Below are positions 33,927 through 42,265 of a stretch of DNA of 64,000 nucleotides, one piece after another. The DNA comes from Micromonospora zingiberis (GTDB lineage: Bacteria; Actinomycetota; Actinomycetes; Mycobacteriales; Micromonosporaceae). Made by a program: the position numbers and the translations under genes. Positions within the stretch are counted from its first letter, which is position 1. Every line of letters starts with the position of its first letter. The stretch spans positions 1-64,000 of the forward strand of contig NZ_SJJR01000021.1 of the NCBI RefSeq assembly GCF_004331455.1, written 5' to 3'. The notes below the pieces were generated by a model, which searched no databases, was not told where the DNA came from, and saw nothing but the letters and a program-made list of their open reading frames with translations.

Positions 33927-34602
33927 AACCGACGCCACGGTGGGTACGGATCACGCTCGCCGCGCCGAGTTTCGCCCGGACCTGCGCCACGTGCACGTCG
34001 ACGGTGCGGGTGCCCGCGTGCGCGGTGTACCCCCACACCCGGGCCAGCAGCTCCTCGCGGGTGAAGACCCGACGCGGCCGGCCCATCAGATAGGCCAGCA
34101 GGTCGAATTCGGTGCTGGTCAGTTGCACCGGGGCGCCGTCCACGGTCACCGCGCGGCGGCCCGGGTCGAGCGCGACCCGACCGAGTACGACCGGCGGTCC
34201 GGCCCCCTCCGGCGGGCCAGCGGTGCGCCGCAGCACGGCCCGGACCCGGGCGACCAGTTCACGTGGGCTGAACGGCTTGCTGACGTAGTCGTCGGCACCC
34301 AGTTCCAGACCGACGATCCGGTCCACCTCGTCGTCGCGGGCGGTGAGGAAGATGACCGGTGTCCAGTCGCCGGCCTCCCGCAGTCGCCGGCAGATTTCCG
34401 TGCCGGGCAGGCCCGGCAGCGCGATGTCGAGCACGCAGGCCACCGGGCGCAGCCGGCGCGCAGCCGCCAGGCCGGCTTCGCCGTCCCGTTCGACGTGTAC
34501 GCCGAAGCCGTCCCGGCTGAGGTAGAGCCGGACCAGGTCGGCGATGCTCGGCTCGTCCTCCACGACGAGGACCAGCCCGGGCCTCGGGTTGTCGACGGTC
34601 AC
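33910..34602 (-). CDS. OmpR/PhoB-type response regulator
   Basis: This 230-residue regulator has a receiver domain (VLVVEDEPSIADLVRLYLS, phospho-acceptor Asp in ACVLDIALPG, Thr/Lys in FLTARDD and DYVSKPFSP) and a winged-helix DNA-binding domain (LTSTEFDLLAYLMGRPRRVFTREELL, then TRTVDVHVAQVRAKLG). It should be phosphorylated by the kinase whose gene overlaps its end. The start is GTG at 34,602 (VTVDNPRPGLVLVVEDE); the frame is open upstream, but those residues are not protein-like. The ribosome site is weak. Target genes may include the lipoprotein gene at the end of the cluster; this is inference. Confidence 0.94.
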   Translation of the reverse strand: MTVDNPRPGLVLVVEDEPSIADLVRLYLSRDGFGVHVERDGEAGLAAARRLRPVACVLDIALPGLPGTEICRRLREAGDWTPVIFLTARDDEVDRIVGLELGADDYVSKPFSPRELVARVRAVLRRTAGPPEGAGPPVVLGRVALDPGRRAVTVDGAPVQLTSTEFDLLAYLMGRPRRVFTREELLARVWGYTAHAGTRTVDVHVAQVRAKLGAASVIRTHRGVGYAADA

Positions 34603-34672
34603 CCGGCCATGATTGCCGATTGCCGAGTCGCCCGGACCTGCGCCAATGTTCGGGTTGGGTAAGAACGCCCGG

Positions 34673-35227
34673 TCAGCGGGCCACTGCGGGCTTGAACGCC
34701 GGACGCCGGGGGGCGGTGACCGCTTCGGCCACGGTGGCCACGATCCGGGGCTGGGCGCTGCGTACCCGGGTGCGGAAGGCATGGTTGAACAGCGCGTCGA
34801 GCTGCCACACCTGGCTCGGCTGCTGGGTACGGATCAGGAAGCGTTCGCGGATGCCGTCGATGGCGGTGGCGGCCAACTCGACCGAGTGCAGCCGGGGGTC
34901 GGGGCTCCAGGTGACGTTGCTCAACTCCCGCAACTCGGTGTTGAGATGCAGTTGCAGCCGATGCAGCACCCGGGTCTGCCGGGTGATCACGATGCGCCGA
35001 TGGGTGAGCAGGAGGAGATACTCCCCGGACATCGGCCGGTCGGGCCGGCTGCACCGGGTGACCAGAACGGTGGCGTCGCTGGAGCCGACGCAGCGGCGGA
35101 ATACCGGCATGTGCCGGGTGGCGGTCTGCACCGCCAGCCCCGCTTCGGCGGCGGCTGGCAGGAACGTTCGGGAGAAGACGTCCATGACTTGCCCAACGAC
35201 CCTGCTCGCGCCGGTGACGTGGCTCAT
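34673..35227 (-). CDS. Conserved-type hypothetical protein with a PH-like stretch
   Basis: This 184-residue soluble protein is not recognised with certainty. It starts MSHVTGASRVVGQVMDVFSRTFLPA and has a central stretch EYLLLLTHRRIVITRQTRVLHRLQLHLNTELREL, which looks like the strand pattern of bacterial PH-type domains, where 'L.LT..R..' is common. It ends in a basic tail. The start at 35,227 was chosen because residues further upstream are not protein-like. It stands alone between the two-component system and a phosphotransferase-fold gene, all on the minus strand, with about 60-70 bp gaps, so a loose operon is possible. Confidence 0.7.
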   Translation of the reverse strand: MSHVTGASRVVGQVMDVFSRTFLPAAAEAGLAVQTATRHMPVFRRCVGSSDATVLVTRCSRPDRPMSGEYLLLLTHRRIVITRQTRVLHRLQLHLNTELRELSNVTWSPDPRLHSVELAATAIDGIRERFLIRTQQPSQVWQLDALFNHAFRTRVRSAQPRIVATVAEAVTAPRRPAFKPAVAR

Positions 35228-35288
35228 GCATCTGCTTTTTGCAAATTCCACGTTACGCGGCGGGCCGATCGGTGCCGCCCGGTCCGGC

Positions 35289-36287
35289 TCAGTCCGGCTC
35301 GTCGGCGAGCAGTTCCTCCAGCCAGCCCGGCACGGCGGCGGCGTACTCCGCCCGGGTCGGGTCGGCGGTGGCCAGGGCACGGCGCCAGGAGAGCGAGCGA
35401 CTGACCACGGTCACCCAGGCGGCCACCCCCGCCATCCGCCGCAGGGCATCCCGCTCGAACCGGTCCGTCCACGGTTCCAGATAGGCGTCGCGCAGCCGGA
35501 CCAGTGCCGGGTCGGTGCTGGCGCGTCCGGTGGTGTACGCGATCGACCGCAGCGTGACGAGCAACGTGCCGAAGGGATGGGCCACCGAGGCATCGCCCCA
35601 GTCGAAGAAGCGGTGTCCGGTGCTGGCCACGAAGACGTTGCCGTCGTGCAGGTCGTCGTGCTGGATCGACGGCGCGACCCCGCTGCCGGCCAGCCAGCGG
35701 CAGCGCTCGGCGTACGCCGGCAGCAGCCCGCGCAGCCGGTCGTACGTCTCGGTGGTCAGCCCGTCCGGCGTACCGATCAGCAGGGCCGCCCGGTCGTCGA
35801 GTAGTTGGGCGAACAGCTCCGGCAGCACCTCGGGACGGTGGTCCGGCACCCCGAGGGCGAGCAGTTCGTCGACGTGCGCGACGGTGACCCGCTGGAGTTC
35901 GGCGTACTCGGGCAGCACCCGTTCCCACCGGGACGGGTCACTCTCGCCGCCCGCCACCTCGCGCAGGGTCGCCCCGCCATCCGGCAGCACAGCCCAGCCC
36001 CGGTCGAGGTCCACCGCGATCGGGTCGAGTACCCGGCCGGGCGTCAGCCGGGCCAGCGTGGCGAGCAGCCCCGCCTCGTACCTCGTGCCCGGGCTGTTCG
36101 CCTTGAACCAGACGGCGCCCGCGTCGGTGGGCACCCGCCAGACCAGCGACCACGGGCGGATCCGGGGCTCGACCGGGCCGGTGACCCGACGGCCGGTACG
36201 GGCGAGCGCCTCGGTCACCCAGTCCAGCGCGGCGGCCTGCCAGTGCGGGTCATCCCATCCGGTGTGCGGTACGGCAGCGGCGGTCAC
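35289..36287 (-). CDS. Aminoglycoside-phosphotransferase-fold protein
   Basis: This 332-residue protein has the APH/choline-kinase fold: nucleotide-lobe elements WSLVWRVPTDAGAVWFKANSPGTRYEAGLL with the Lys after WF, and the catalytic loop SIQHDDLHDGNVFV, followed by the metal-binding FDWGDASVAHPFG. Such enzymes phosphorylate small molecules; clinical aminoglycoside resistance is only one branch, and the divergent, general actinobacterial members mostly have unknown substrates. There is no signal peptide. It is flanked by the thiolase gene (48 bp upstream on the same strand) and the PH-like hypothetical. I would not call it a resistance gene from the sequence. Confidence 0.9.
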   Translation of the reverse strand: MTAAAVPHTGWDDPHWQAAALDWVTEALARTGRRVTGPVEPRIRPWSLVWRVPTDAGAVWFKANSPGTRYEAGLLATLARLTPGRVLDPIAVDLDRGWAVLPDGGATLREVAGGESDPSRWERVLPEYAELQRVTVAHVDELLALGVPDHRPEVLPELFAQLLDDRAALLIGTPDGLTTETYDRLRGLLPAYAERCRWLAGSGVAPSIQHDDLHDGNVFVASTGHRFFDWGDASVAHPFGTLLVTLRSIAYTTGRASTDPALVRLRDAYLEPWTDRFERDALRRMAGVAAWVTVVSRSLSWRRALATADPTRAEYAAAVPGWLEELLADEPD

Positions 36288-36335
36288 CCGGGCAAGCTAG
36301 CCCGCTCGGCCGCCCGCCGCGACCAGGTTTCGGGT

Positions 36336-37508
36336 TCAGAGCAGCTCGATGATCGTCGCGTTGGCCATTCCGCCGCCCTCGCACATCGTCTGGAGGCCGT
36401 AGCGGATGCCGCTGTCGCGCATGTGCGCGAGCATCGTGGTCATGATCCGGGCGCCGGATCCGCCGAGCGGGTGCCCCAGAGCGATGGCCCCGCCCCGGGG
36501 GTTGAGCCGCTCCGGGTCCGCCTCGGTCTCCGCCAGCCAGGCCAGCGGCACCGGGGCGAACGCCTCGTTCACCTCGTACACCCCGATCTCCTCGATGCCC
36601 AGCCCCGCGCGGCGCAGCGCCTTCGCGGTGGCCGGGATCGGCGCGGTGAGCATGGCGACCGGGTCGTCGGCGGCGACCACGGCGGTGTGTACCCGGGCCA
36701 GCGGTCGCAGGCCGTGCCGGCTGGCCCACTCGCTGGTGGTGACGGCGAGTGCCGCGGCGCCGTCGGAGATCTGCGACGCCGAACCGGCGGTGACCACGCC
36801 GTCCGGGCGGAACGGGGTGGGCAGTTCGCCCAGCTTCTCCAGTGACGTGTCCCGCCGCACGCCCTCGTCCGCCGCGAACTTGCCACCGTCGGCCAGCGCG
36901 ACCGGCGCCAGTTCGGCCTCGAACGCTCCGGCGTCCTGGGCGGCGGCGGCCTTCTCGTGGCTGGCCAGGGCGAACTCGTCAAGCTGGGTGCGGGACAGCC
37001 GCCAGCGCTGGGCGATCAGCTCCGCGCCGACGCCCTGGTTGAACGGCAGCGGGGAATCTGCCGCGAAGCCCTCCACACCCCGGTAGCGGGCCAGGATCTG
37101 CGCACTGAACGGCAGCGCACCGGCCACACTGGAGCCCATCGGCACCCGGGTCATCGACTCCACGCCACCGGCGACGACCAGATCGGCCTGGCCGGAGAGC
37201 ACGGTCGCGGCGGCGAAGTGCAGGGCCTGCTGGCTGGAGCCGCACTGCCGGTCCAGCGTGGTGCCGGGCACCGACTCGGGCCAGCCGGCGGCCAGTACGG
37301 CGTTGCGGGCGACGTTCCAGGACTGCTCGCCGACCTGCGAGACACAGCCCCACACCACGTCATCGACCTGGGCCGGATCGATCCCGGTACGCTCGGCGAG
37401 GGCACGCAGCACGTGCGCCGACAGGTCCACCGGGTGCACGTCGGCCAGGCTGCCCTTGCGCCGCCCGACCGGGGTACGCACCGCGCCGACGATAACCGCG
37501 TCACTCAT
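36336..37508 (-). CDS. Thiolase (acetyl-CoA acyltransferase)
   Basis: This 390-residue enzyme is a type I/II thiolase. The nucleophile lies in LDRQCGSSQQALHFAA, the oxyanion His in VNEAFAPVPLAWL, the conserved GGAIALGHPLGGSGARIMTTM holds the general-base His, and the second Cys is in QTMCEGGGMANATIIELL. It cleaves 3-ketoacyl-CoA in beta-oxidation, or makes acetoacetyl-CoA. Length is normal (about 390). ATG at 37,508. It is divergent from the small membrane protein gene at 37,592. No other beta-oxidation gene lies near, so it is a stand-alone thiolase. Confidence 0.95.
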   Translation of the reverse strand: MSDAVIVGAVRTPVGRRKGSLADVHPVDLSAHVLRALAERTGIDPAQVDDVVWGCVSQVGEQSWNVARNAVLAAGWPESVPGTTLDRQCGSSQQALHFAAATVLSGQADLVVAGGVESMTRVPMGSSVAGALPFSAQILARYRGVEGFAADSPLPFNQGVGAELIAQRWRLSRTQLDEFALASHEKAAAAQDAGAFEAELAPVALADGGKFAADEGVRRDTSLEKLGELPTPFRPDGVVTAGSASQISDGAAALAVTTSEWASRHGLRPLARVHTAVVAADDPVAMLTAPIPATAKALRRAGLGIEEIGVYEVNEAFAPVPLAWLAETEADPERLNPRGGAIALGHPLGGSGARIMTTMLAHMRDSGIRYGLQTMCEGGGMANATIIELL

Positions 37509-37591
37509 GTTTACTCCCCGGTAACTTGGCTGGCCCCGATCCTACGCCGACGCCGACCAGGCGTCCGCCCGCGCCGTCGCGCCGCGCTGGC

Positions 37592-38038
37592 ATGCTGGTC
37601 GGCGTGCCTTTCGAGACGGCCACATCGCAGTGGCGGATACCCCCGGCCCTACCGGTGCTCAAGCTGGTCGCGGCGGCCGGCCTGCTCGCCCTCGGAATCC
37701 TGCTCGCCGGGGGTGACCTGCTCCAGCCGGTACTCGGCGCGCTGGCCGCCGCCGCCCTCACCGGCTGGGCGGTGCGGGACCTGGTCGCGCCGGTACGGCT
37801 GACGGTGGACGCGGATGGCGTCACCGTGCCGGCGGGCTGGACGGGTCGCCGACACCTGCCCTGGCCGGCGGTGGAGACCATCCGGGTGCAACGCCGGTCC
37901 GGCCGGGGCCTCGGTGGCCCGACGCTGGAGATCGACACCGGCGACTCGCTGTACCTGTTCAGCCGGCTCGACCTCGGCACCGACCCGCACGAGGTGGCCG
38001 ATGCGCTGCTCGCCGCCCGGCCTGCGGAAACTGCCTGA
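37592..38038 (+). CDS. Membrane protein with bacterial PH-like domain
   Basis: This 148-residue protein has two membrane helices (VLKLVAAAGLLALGILLAG and VLGALAAAALTGWAVRDL) followed by a bPH-type domain (VRLTVDADGVTVPAGWTGRRHLPWPAVETIRVQ, then TLEIDTGDSLYLFSRLDLG). Such proteins are frequent in actinobacteria and have no known activity. The start is ATG at 37,592 or GTG at 37,604 (MPFETATSQW); neither has a strong ribosome site. A near-perfect 36-bp palindrome follows the stop and separates it from the convergent rhomboid gene. Confidence 0.82.
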   Translation: MLVGVPFETATSQWRIPPALPVLKLVAAAGLLALGILLAGGDLLQPVLGALAAAALTGWAVRDLVAPVRLTVDADGVTVPAGWTGRRHLPWPAVETIRVQRRSGRGLGGPTLEIDTGDSLYLFSRLDLGTDPHEVADALLAARPAETA

Positions 38039-38068
38039 TCGAGCGTGGTTCCGCCGGTGTGGCGGTGT

Positions 38069-38104
38069 CCGTTCCGGCGGGATCGCGCGATTCCGCCGGA
38101 ACGG
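38069..38104. terminator. 36-bp near-perfect palindrome between convergent genes
   Basis: CCGTTCCGGCGG (38,069-38,080) pairs with CCGCCGGAACGG (38,093-38,104), and the centre ATCGCGCGAT is itself palindromic, with a single mismatch between. It lies between convergent genes and shares GTTCCGCCGGAA with the hairpin at 48,254-48,312. Confidence 0.75.
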
Positions 38105-38133
38105 TTGTCGATCTGCGCGGCGGGCCGACCCGG

Positions 38134-39042
38134 TCAGAGCAACGCGGCGGTACGGATCAGGGCCAGGCCGAGCAGCGCCACCATGATCAGCCCGCCGCCG
38201 ACGGCCTGCACCAGGGTGCGATGCGACCGGGGAGCATAGGCCAGCACCAGGGCCATCAGCGCACCGAAGACCAGGCCGCCCAGGTGGCCGGCGATCGAGA
38301 TCTGCGGCACGGTGAACGTGAAGATCAAGTTGATCACCAGGATCGGCAGGATCGCGGAGGTGTCCCGCCCGAGCCGCCGCATGATCACAAAGGTCGCCGC
38401 GAAGAGACCGAAGATCGCGGTGGACGCACCGGCCGACATCTGGTTCGGCGGGCTGAACACGTACACCGCGACGTTGCCACCGAAGCCGGCGATGAAGTAC
38501 AACGCGGCGAAGCGCAGCGGGCCGAGCACCGCCTCCAGCGACCGGCCGAGCACCCAGAGCGCCCACATGTTGAGCAGCAGGTGCAGCACGCCGTAGTGCA
38601 GGAACATCGCGGTGACCAGGCGGTACCACTCGCCCTCGGCGACCCCGCCGATGTGGCCGTCGGGGAACATCGCCCGGCCGAGCACGGCACCCCACTCGGT
38701 GAGCGGGGTGCTGCCACCCATCAGGCCACCGAAGCCGGTGCCGCCGGCCGCCGCGTCGCCACCCCGGTCGGAGGCGATGGAAACCAGCATCACCAGGAGG
38801 TTCAGGCCGATCAGGACCTTGGTCACGTAGCCGTGCCGGCCGGCGGCACCGCCACCGAAGGCGGTACGCGCCGGCCGAATGCTACGGCGTCCCTCTGCCA
38901 CGCACTCCGGGCACTGGAACCCGACGGAAGCCTCGCGCATGCAGTCCGGGCAGATCGATCGATCGCATCGGGTGCATCTGACGTACGTCTCCCGACCTGG
39001 GTGGCGGTAACAGGCCGGGGTGGTCGGCGCGGACTCACTCAC
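38134..39042 (-). CDS. Rhomboid-family intramembrane serine protease with N-terminal zinc-binding motif
   Basis: This 302-residue protein begins with a Cys/His-rich B-box-like region (CYRHPGRETYVRCTRC, CPDCM, CPEC; residues 11-50), followed by six or seven membrane helices. The rhomboid core shows the HLLLNMWALWVLG helix with the Asn/His, the catalytic Ser in SAGASTAIFGLFAA, and the catalytic His in SIAGHLGGLVFG. It cleaves membrane proteins inside the bilayer. The zinc-ribbon rhomboid layout is typical of actinobacterial members. The start is ATG/GTG at 39,042. It stands next to the cyclophilin gene on the same strand with about 130 bp between, an order common in actinobacterial genomes. Confidence 0.95.
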   Translation of the reverse strand: MSESAPTTPACYRHPGRETYVRCTRCDRSICPDCMREASVGFQCPECVAEGRRSIRPARTAFGGGAAGRHGYVTKVLIGLNLLVMLVSIASDRGGDAAAGGTGFGGLMGGSTPLTEWGAVLGRAMFPDGHIGGVAEGEWYRLVTAMFLHYGVLHLLLNMWALWVLGRSLEAVLGPLRFAALYFIAGFGGNVAVYVFSPPNQMSAGASTAIFGLFAATFVIMRRLGRDTSAILPILVINLIFTFTVPQISIAGHLGGLVFGALMALVLAYAPRSHRTLVQAVGGGLIMVALLGLALIRTAALL

Positions 39043-39176
39043 CGCAGGCCCCAGGTGCCCGAGCGCTCAATCATGCGAGCAAAGGTACCTCGACCCGCCA
39101 GTGCGGCCGATCGAGGTGAACCCGGCCGGTCCCGCCCGCCGCGCCCAGGCCCTGGGCGGCGGGCAGGGCACGCGGG

Positions 39177-39707
39177 TCAGGCGCCCTGACGCTCGATCTC
39201 GATGCGCTCGATGACGACATCCTGCAGCGGCCGGTCGCTCGGGCCGGTGGGGGTGTTGGCGATCGAGTCGACGACCTTCGCGGACTGCTCGTCGGCCACC
39301 TGACCGAAGATGGTGTGCCGGTTGGTCAGGTGCGGCGTCGGCGAGACGGTGATGAAGAACTGCGAGCCGTTGGTGCCGGGGCCCGCGTTCGCCATCGCCA
39401 GCAGGTACGGCCGGTCGAAGCGCAGCTCGGGGTGGAACTCGTCGGCGAAGGTGAAGCCGGGCCCGCCCCGGCCGGTGCCGGTCGGGTCACCCATCTGGAT
39501 CATGAAGCCGCTGATCACCCGGTGCGAGATGGTGCCGTCGTAGTACGGACCGCTGCCCGGCTTGCCGGTACGCGGGTCGGTGTACTCGCGCGTGCCCTCG
39601 GCCAACTCGACGAAGTTGCGGACGGTCTTCGGCGCGTGGTTGGGAAAGAGTTCCAGCCGGATCGGGCCGGCGTTGGTGTGCACGGTGGCGTAGACAGCCT
39701 CGGCCAC
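39177..39707 (-). CDS. ppiA: Peptidyl-prolyl cis-trans isomerase (cyclophilin)
   Basis: This 176-residue cytoplasmic cyclophilin speeds prolyl bond rotation during protein folding. Motifs are IRLELFPNHAPKTVRNFVEL, the catalytic ISHRVISGFMIQMGDP, then GTNGSQFFITVSPTPHLTNRHTIFGQV, which cover the active-site Arg, Phe, Gln and His. There is no signal peptide. It is divergent from the small Lys/Ala-rich membrane-protein gene, with about 116 bp between the starts. A gene of this type next to a rhomboid protease gene is the usual order near the replication-origin-proximal actinobacterial core. Confidence 0.95.
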   Translation of the reverse strand: MAEAVYATVHTNAGPIRLELFPNHAPKTVRNFVELAEGTREYTDPRTGKPGSGPYYDGTISHRVISGFMIQMGDPTGTGRGGPGFTFADEFHPELRFDRPYLLAMANAGPGTNGSQFFITVSPTPHLTNRHTIFGQVADEQSAKVVDSIANTPTGPSDRPLQDVVIERIEIERQGA

Positions 39708-39823
39708 GGGTACTCCTTACTCGTTGGTCAGTTCCATGCGGATCCTCCCATGTGCCCGATCTGGACGTGCGGAGGCATCCGAAGGTGGAGGATGAGCAAG
39801 GACAACTCCCAGGAGGTGGGACC

Positions 39824-40582
39824 GTGTTTGGAATCGGGCGGCGCAAGACCCAGGGGCAACTTGCCAGGGCTGAACTGAACCGCAGTGTTGGCCACCTGCG
39901 GCAGGCCGCCACGCACGCGGCCAGGGGCGCCGGCGCCACGGTCGGTCCACGGGTCCAGGCGGCCCGCAGTGCCGTGACGCCAGCCACCGTGATGATTCGG
40001 GACCGCACGTCGAGCGGCCTGGCCACGACGGCAGCGGCGCTCGCACCCCTGGCCATGGCGGTACGGCAGGCACAGGCCGAGGCAGCCGGCAAGGCCGCTG
40101 CCGGGAAGAAGGCCGCCGCCACCAAGCAGGCTGCGGTCACCAGGAAGGTCAAGGCGAAGAACATGAAGGCGAAGAAGAAGTCCCGCCGTAGCGGGCCCAT
40201 GATGGTCGGTCTGCTCGCTGCCGGCGCGGTGGCCGGGCTGGCCGGCGCGATGGCCCTGCGGCGCTACCGGGAACAGCAGGTGTGGGCCGAGTACGACACG
40301 GGCGCGGCACTCGAACCGATGCGCGAGGAGGTGGAGACCATCGAGGTGCGTACGGCCGGACCGGCCGGTGCGGGCAAGGCCTCGACCGGCGCGGGCAGTT
40401 CCGCGGTGGCCAGCGGCGACAGTGCCTCCACCACCACCAAGACCGCCCCGCCACCCAAGCCCACCCCCACCGAGAAGGTCCCCTCGGTCGCCGAGGGCGC
40501 CCGCACCACCAGCGGCCGCCCCGCCGACGACCTCTCCAAGGCCATCAAGAACTCACCCACCAACTCCAACTCCCGCCCCTGA
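39824..40582 (+). CDS. Small membrane protein, DUF5324-like
   Basis: This 252-residue protein starts at GTG 39,824, chosen because AGGAGGTGG (811-819 of line 39,781) lies at ideal distance. The N-terminal half is Ala/Lys-rich and helical (LRQAATHAARGAGATVGPRVQAARS, then GKKAAATKQAAVTRKVKAKNMKAKKKSRR). One membrane helix follows (MMVGLLAAGAVAGLAGAMAL), then an acidic and Thr/Pro/Ser-rich tail. The layout and the neighbour (divergent cyclophilin) recall the actinobacterial DUF5324 proteins, of unknown function. The basic block before the helix implies a cytoplasmic N-terminus. It ends at a long intergenic hairpin. Confidence 0.75.
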   Translation: MFGIGRRKTQGQLARAELNRSVGHLRQAATHAARGAGATVGPRVQAARSAVTPATVMIRDRTSSGLATTAAALAPLAMAVRQAQAEAAGKAAAGKKAAATKQAAVTRKVKAKNMKAKKKSRRSGPMMVGLLAAGAVAGLAGAMALRRYREQQVWAEYDTGAALEPMREEVETIEVRTAGPAGAGKASTGAGSSAVASGDSASTTTKTAPPPKPTPTEKVPSVAEGARTTSGRPADDLSKAIKNSPTNSNSRP

Positions 40583-40611
40583 CCCCACCCCCCTGACCCC
40601 GCCCCTCCTGA

Positions 40612-40692
40612 CCCCGCCGATCTTGCACTTCGTGTCGGTGCGTAACGGGCGAAAGCCCCGAACCGGCGACCGAAAGTGCAAGATCGGCGGGG
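40612..40692. terminator. 19-bp perfect inverted repeat between convergent genes
   Basis: CCCCGCCGATCTTGCACTT (40,612-40,630) pairs perfectly with 40,674-40,692. The 43-nt loop has its own weak stem. It lies between the DUF5324-like gene and corA, both of which end towards it. Confidence 0.75.
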
Positions 40693-40725
40693 AGGGGCGT
40701 GGGGGTGGGGCGGGGGTGGGGTGGG

Positions 40726-41919
40726 TTAGAGCCAGTCGTTGCGGCGGAACCAGCGGTAGAGGGCCAGGGAGATGGTGAGCATCAGGGCCAGGACGACCGG
40801 GTAGCCGTAGGTCATCTTGAGTTCGGGCATGAACTCGAAGTTCATGCCGTAGATGCCGGCGATCGCGGTCCAGACGGCGGCGATGGCCGCCCAGGCGGCG
40901 ATCTTGCGCATGTCGTTGTTCTGGTCGACCGTGACCTGGGCCAACCGCGCCTGGAGGATCGAGTTCAGCAGGTCGTCGTACGAGTTGACCTGCTCGACCG
41001 TACGGCTGAGGTGGTCCTGCACGTCACGGAAGTAGCGGCGTACCTCCTTGGGCACGTCGCGGTTCATCTGCGTGGTCAACGCGAGCAGTGGACGCTGCAA
41101 CGGCATCACCGCGCGCTTGAACTCCACAAGCTCCCGCTTCATCTGGTAGATCCGCTGGATCCGGCCGGTGGTCTGGCGGTCGAAGACCTCCGTCTCCAAC
41201 ACGTCCATGTCGTCCTCAAGCTGGTCGGCGACCTCCAGATAGAGGTCGACGACCCGGTCGGTGATCGCGTACGCCACCGCCCAGGGGCCGTGCAGCAGCA
41301 GTTCCTGCCGGGCCTCCAACTCCTCCCGCACCGGGGCGAGCCGGCAGGCGTCGCCGTGTCGGACACTGATCAGGAAGTGCGGACCGATGAAGAGCATCAC
41401 CTGCCCGGTCTCCACGACCTCGGAGTTCTCGGTCAGCTCGGTGTGCTCGCAGTAGCGGGCCGTACGCAACACCAGAAAGCTGACCTCGCCGAAGCGCTCC
41501 AGCTTGGGCCGCTGCTGGGCCTTGACCGCGTCCTCCACGGCCAGTTCGTGCAGCCCGTAGGTGGCGGCGATCTCGGTCATCTCGGCCAGCTCCGGCTCGT
41601 GCAGCCCGAGCCACACGAAGCCGGTCTCCTCGCTGCGGGCCGCAGCCAACGCCTGCGCGAAGTCCCAGTCGCCGGGCTGCCGCCGACCATCGAGGTAGAG
41701 GGCGCAGTCCACCACCGCGCTGCGTTGCGGGCCGGACGGAGCCGGCACGGCCGGCGTTCCGTCCGGACTGAGTCGGCGCGTCATGGCCCGCACCGGCGAC
41801 CAGTTGCGGGGCCGCAACGCCCGGCCACCGTCCGTCGGCTGCGTCCGCCCCTGGTCGAGGGGGGACGTCCGGTGGCCTGCGGTGGAGGTGTTCCGGCCTC
41901 GTCCGATCCGATCGGTCAT
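40726..41919 (-). CDS. corA: CorA-family magnesium/divalent cation channel
   Basis: This 397-residue protein has the CorA layout: a long soluble N-terminal funnel (from VVDCALYLDGRR through EDAVKAQQRPKLERFGEVSFLVLRTA), a long helix (TGRIQRIYQMKRELVEFKRAVMPLQRPLLALTT), and two C-terminal membrane helices. The first helix ends in the signature YGMNFEFMPE, and the short C-tail is basic (RWFRRNDWL). It forms a pentameric Mg2+ channel in the cell membrane. ATG at 41,919 has GGAGGGAG upstream; an in-frame start 57 bp earlier lacks it. It is followed by a terminator-like palindrome. Selectivity (Mg2+, Co2+, Zn2+) is not readable. Confidence 0.95.
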   Translation of the reverse strand: MTDRIGRGRNTSTAGHRTSPLDQGRTQPTDGGRALRPRNWSPVRAMTRRLSPDGTPAVPAPSGPQRSAVVDCALYLDGRRQPGDWDFAQALAAARSEETGFVWLGLHEPELAEMTEIAATYGLHELAVEDAVKAQQRPKLERFGEVSFLVLRTARYCEHTELTENSEVVETGQVMLFIGPHFLISVRHGDACRLAPVREELEARQELLLHGPWAVAYAITDRVVDLYLEVADQLEDDMDVLETEVFDRQTTGRIQRIYQMKRELVEFKRAVMPLQRPLLALTTQMNRDVPKEVRRYFRDVQDHLSRTVEQVNSYDDLLNSILQARLAQVTVDQNNDMRKIAAWAAIAAVWTAIAGIYGMNFEFMPELKMTYGYPVVLALMLTISLALYRWFRRNDWL

Positions 41920-42242
41920 CACGCTCCCTCCGCGCGCCGGCCTGCGGCTTGCAGGGTACGCCGCCGTACCGATCATGGCGGCTTCCGCTGCCCGGAGGGG
42001 GTGGCGCCGGACGGACCGGACCGCTACGGGGGGTGAGGGGGCGATCCGGCCCGCCCGGCGCCGTGGGGGCGGGGGTTGATGCTGGCCGCGTCACCCGGAC
42101 GTGCGGGCGGCCGACTCGCGCCGAGTACGGTCCGCGGTGGCCGGAGCCGGTAGGCCGCCGGTACGCATGGCGAGTGACGCTCGCAGCATTGTGGGCCGCC
42201 GGCCGCCCCAGCGGGAGTCCTGGAGCGGCCGGGATCGCCTTT
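41920..42242. other. Intergenic space between corA and the aminotransferase gene
   Basis: About 320 bp with no supported gene. It must contain the corA promoter (minus strand), and its right end holds the terminator hairpin of the aminotransferase gene. No other structure is seen. Confidence 0.5.
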
Positions 42243-42260
42243 CTGTCGTAAATCCGACAG
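42243..42260 (-). terminator. Short hairpin after the aminotransferase gene
   Basis: CTGTCG-TAAATC-CGACAG forms a 6-bp stem 5 bp beyond the aminotransferase stop, in a locally AT-richer patch. On the minus strand it is followed by AAAGG. Confidence 0.5.
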
Positions 42261-42265
42261 ATATT

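Noticed and set aside
35289..36287. Aminoglycoside resistance gene
   Set aside because: Only the general APH fold is visible; substrate-specific motifs are lacking and the neighbourhood gives no resistance context.
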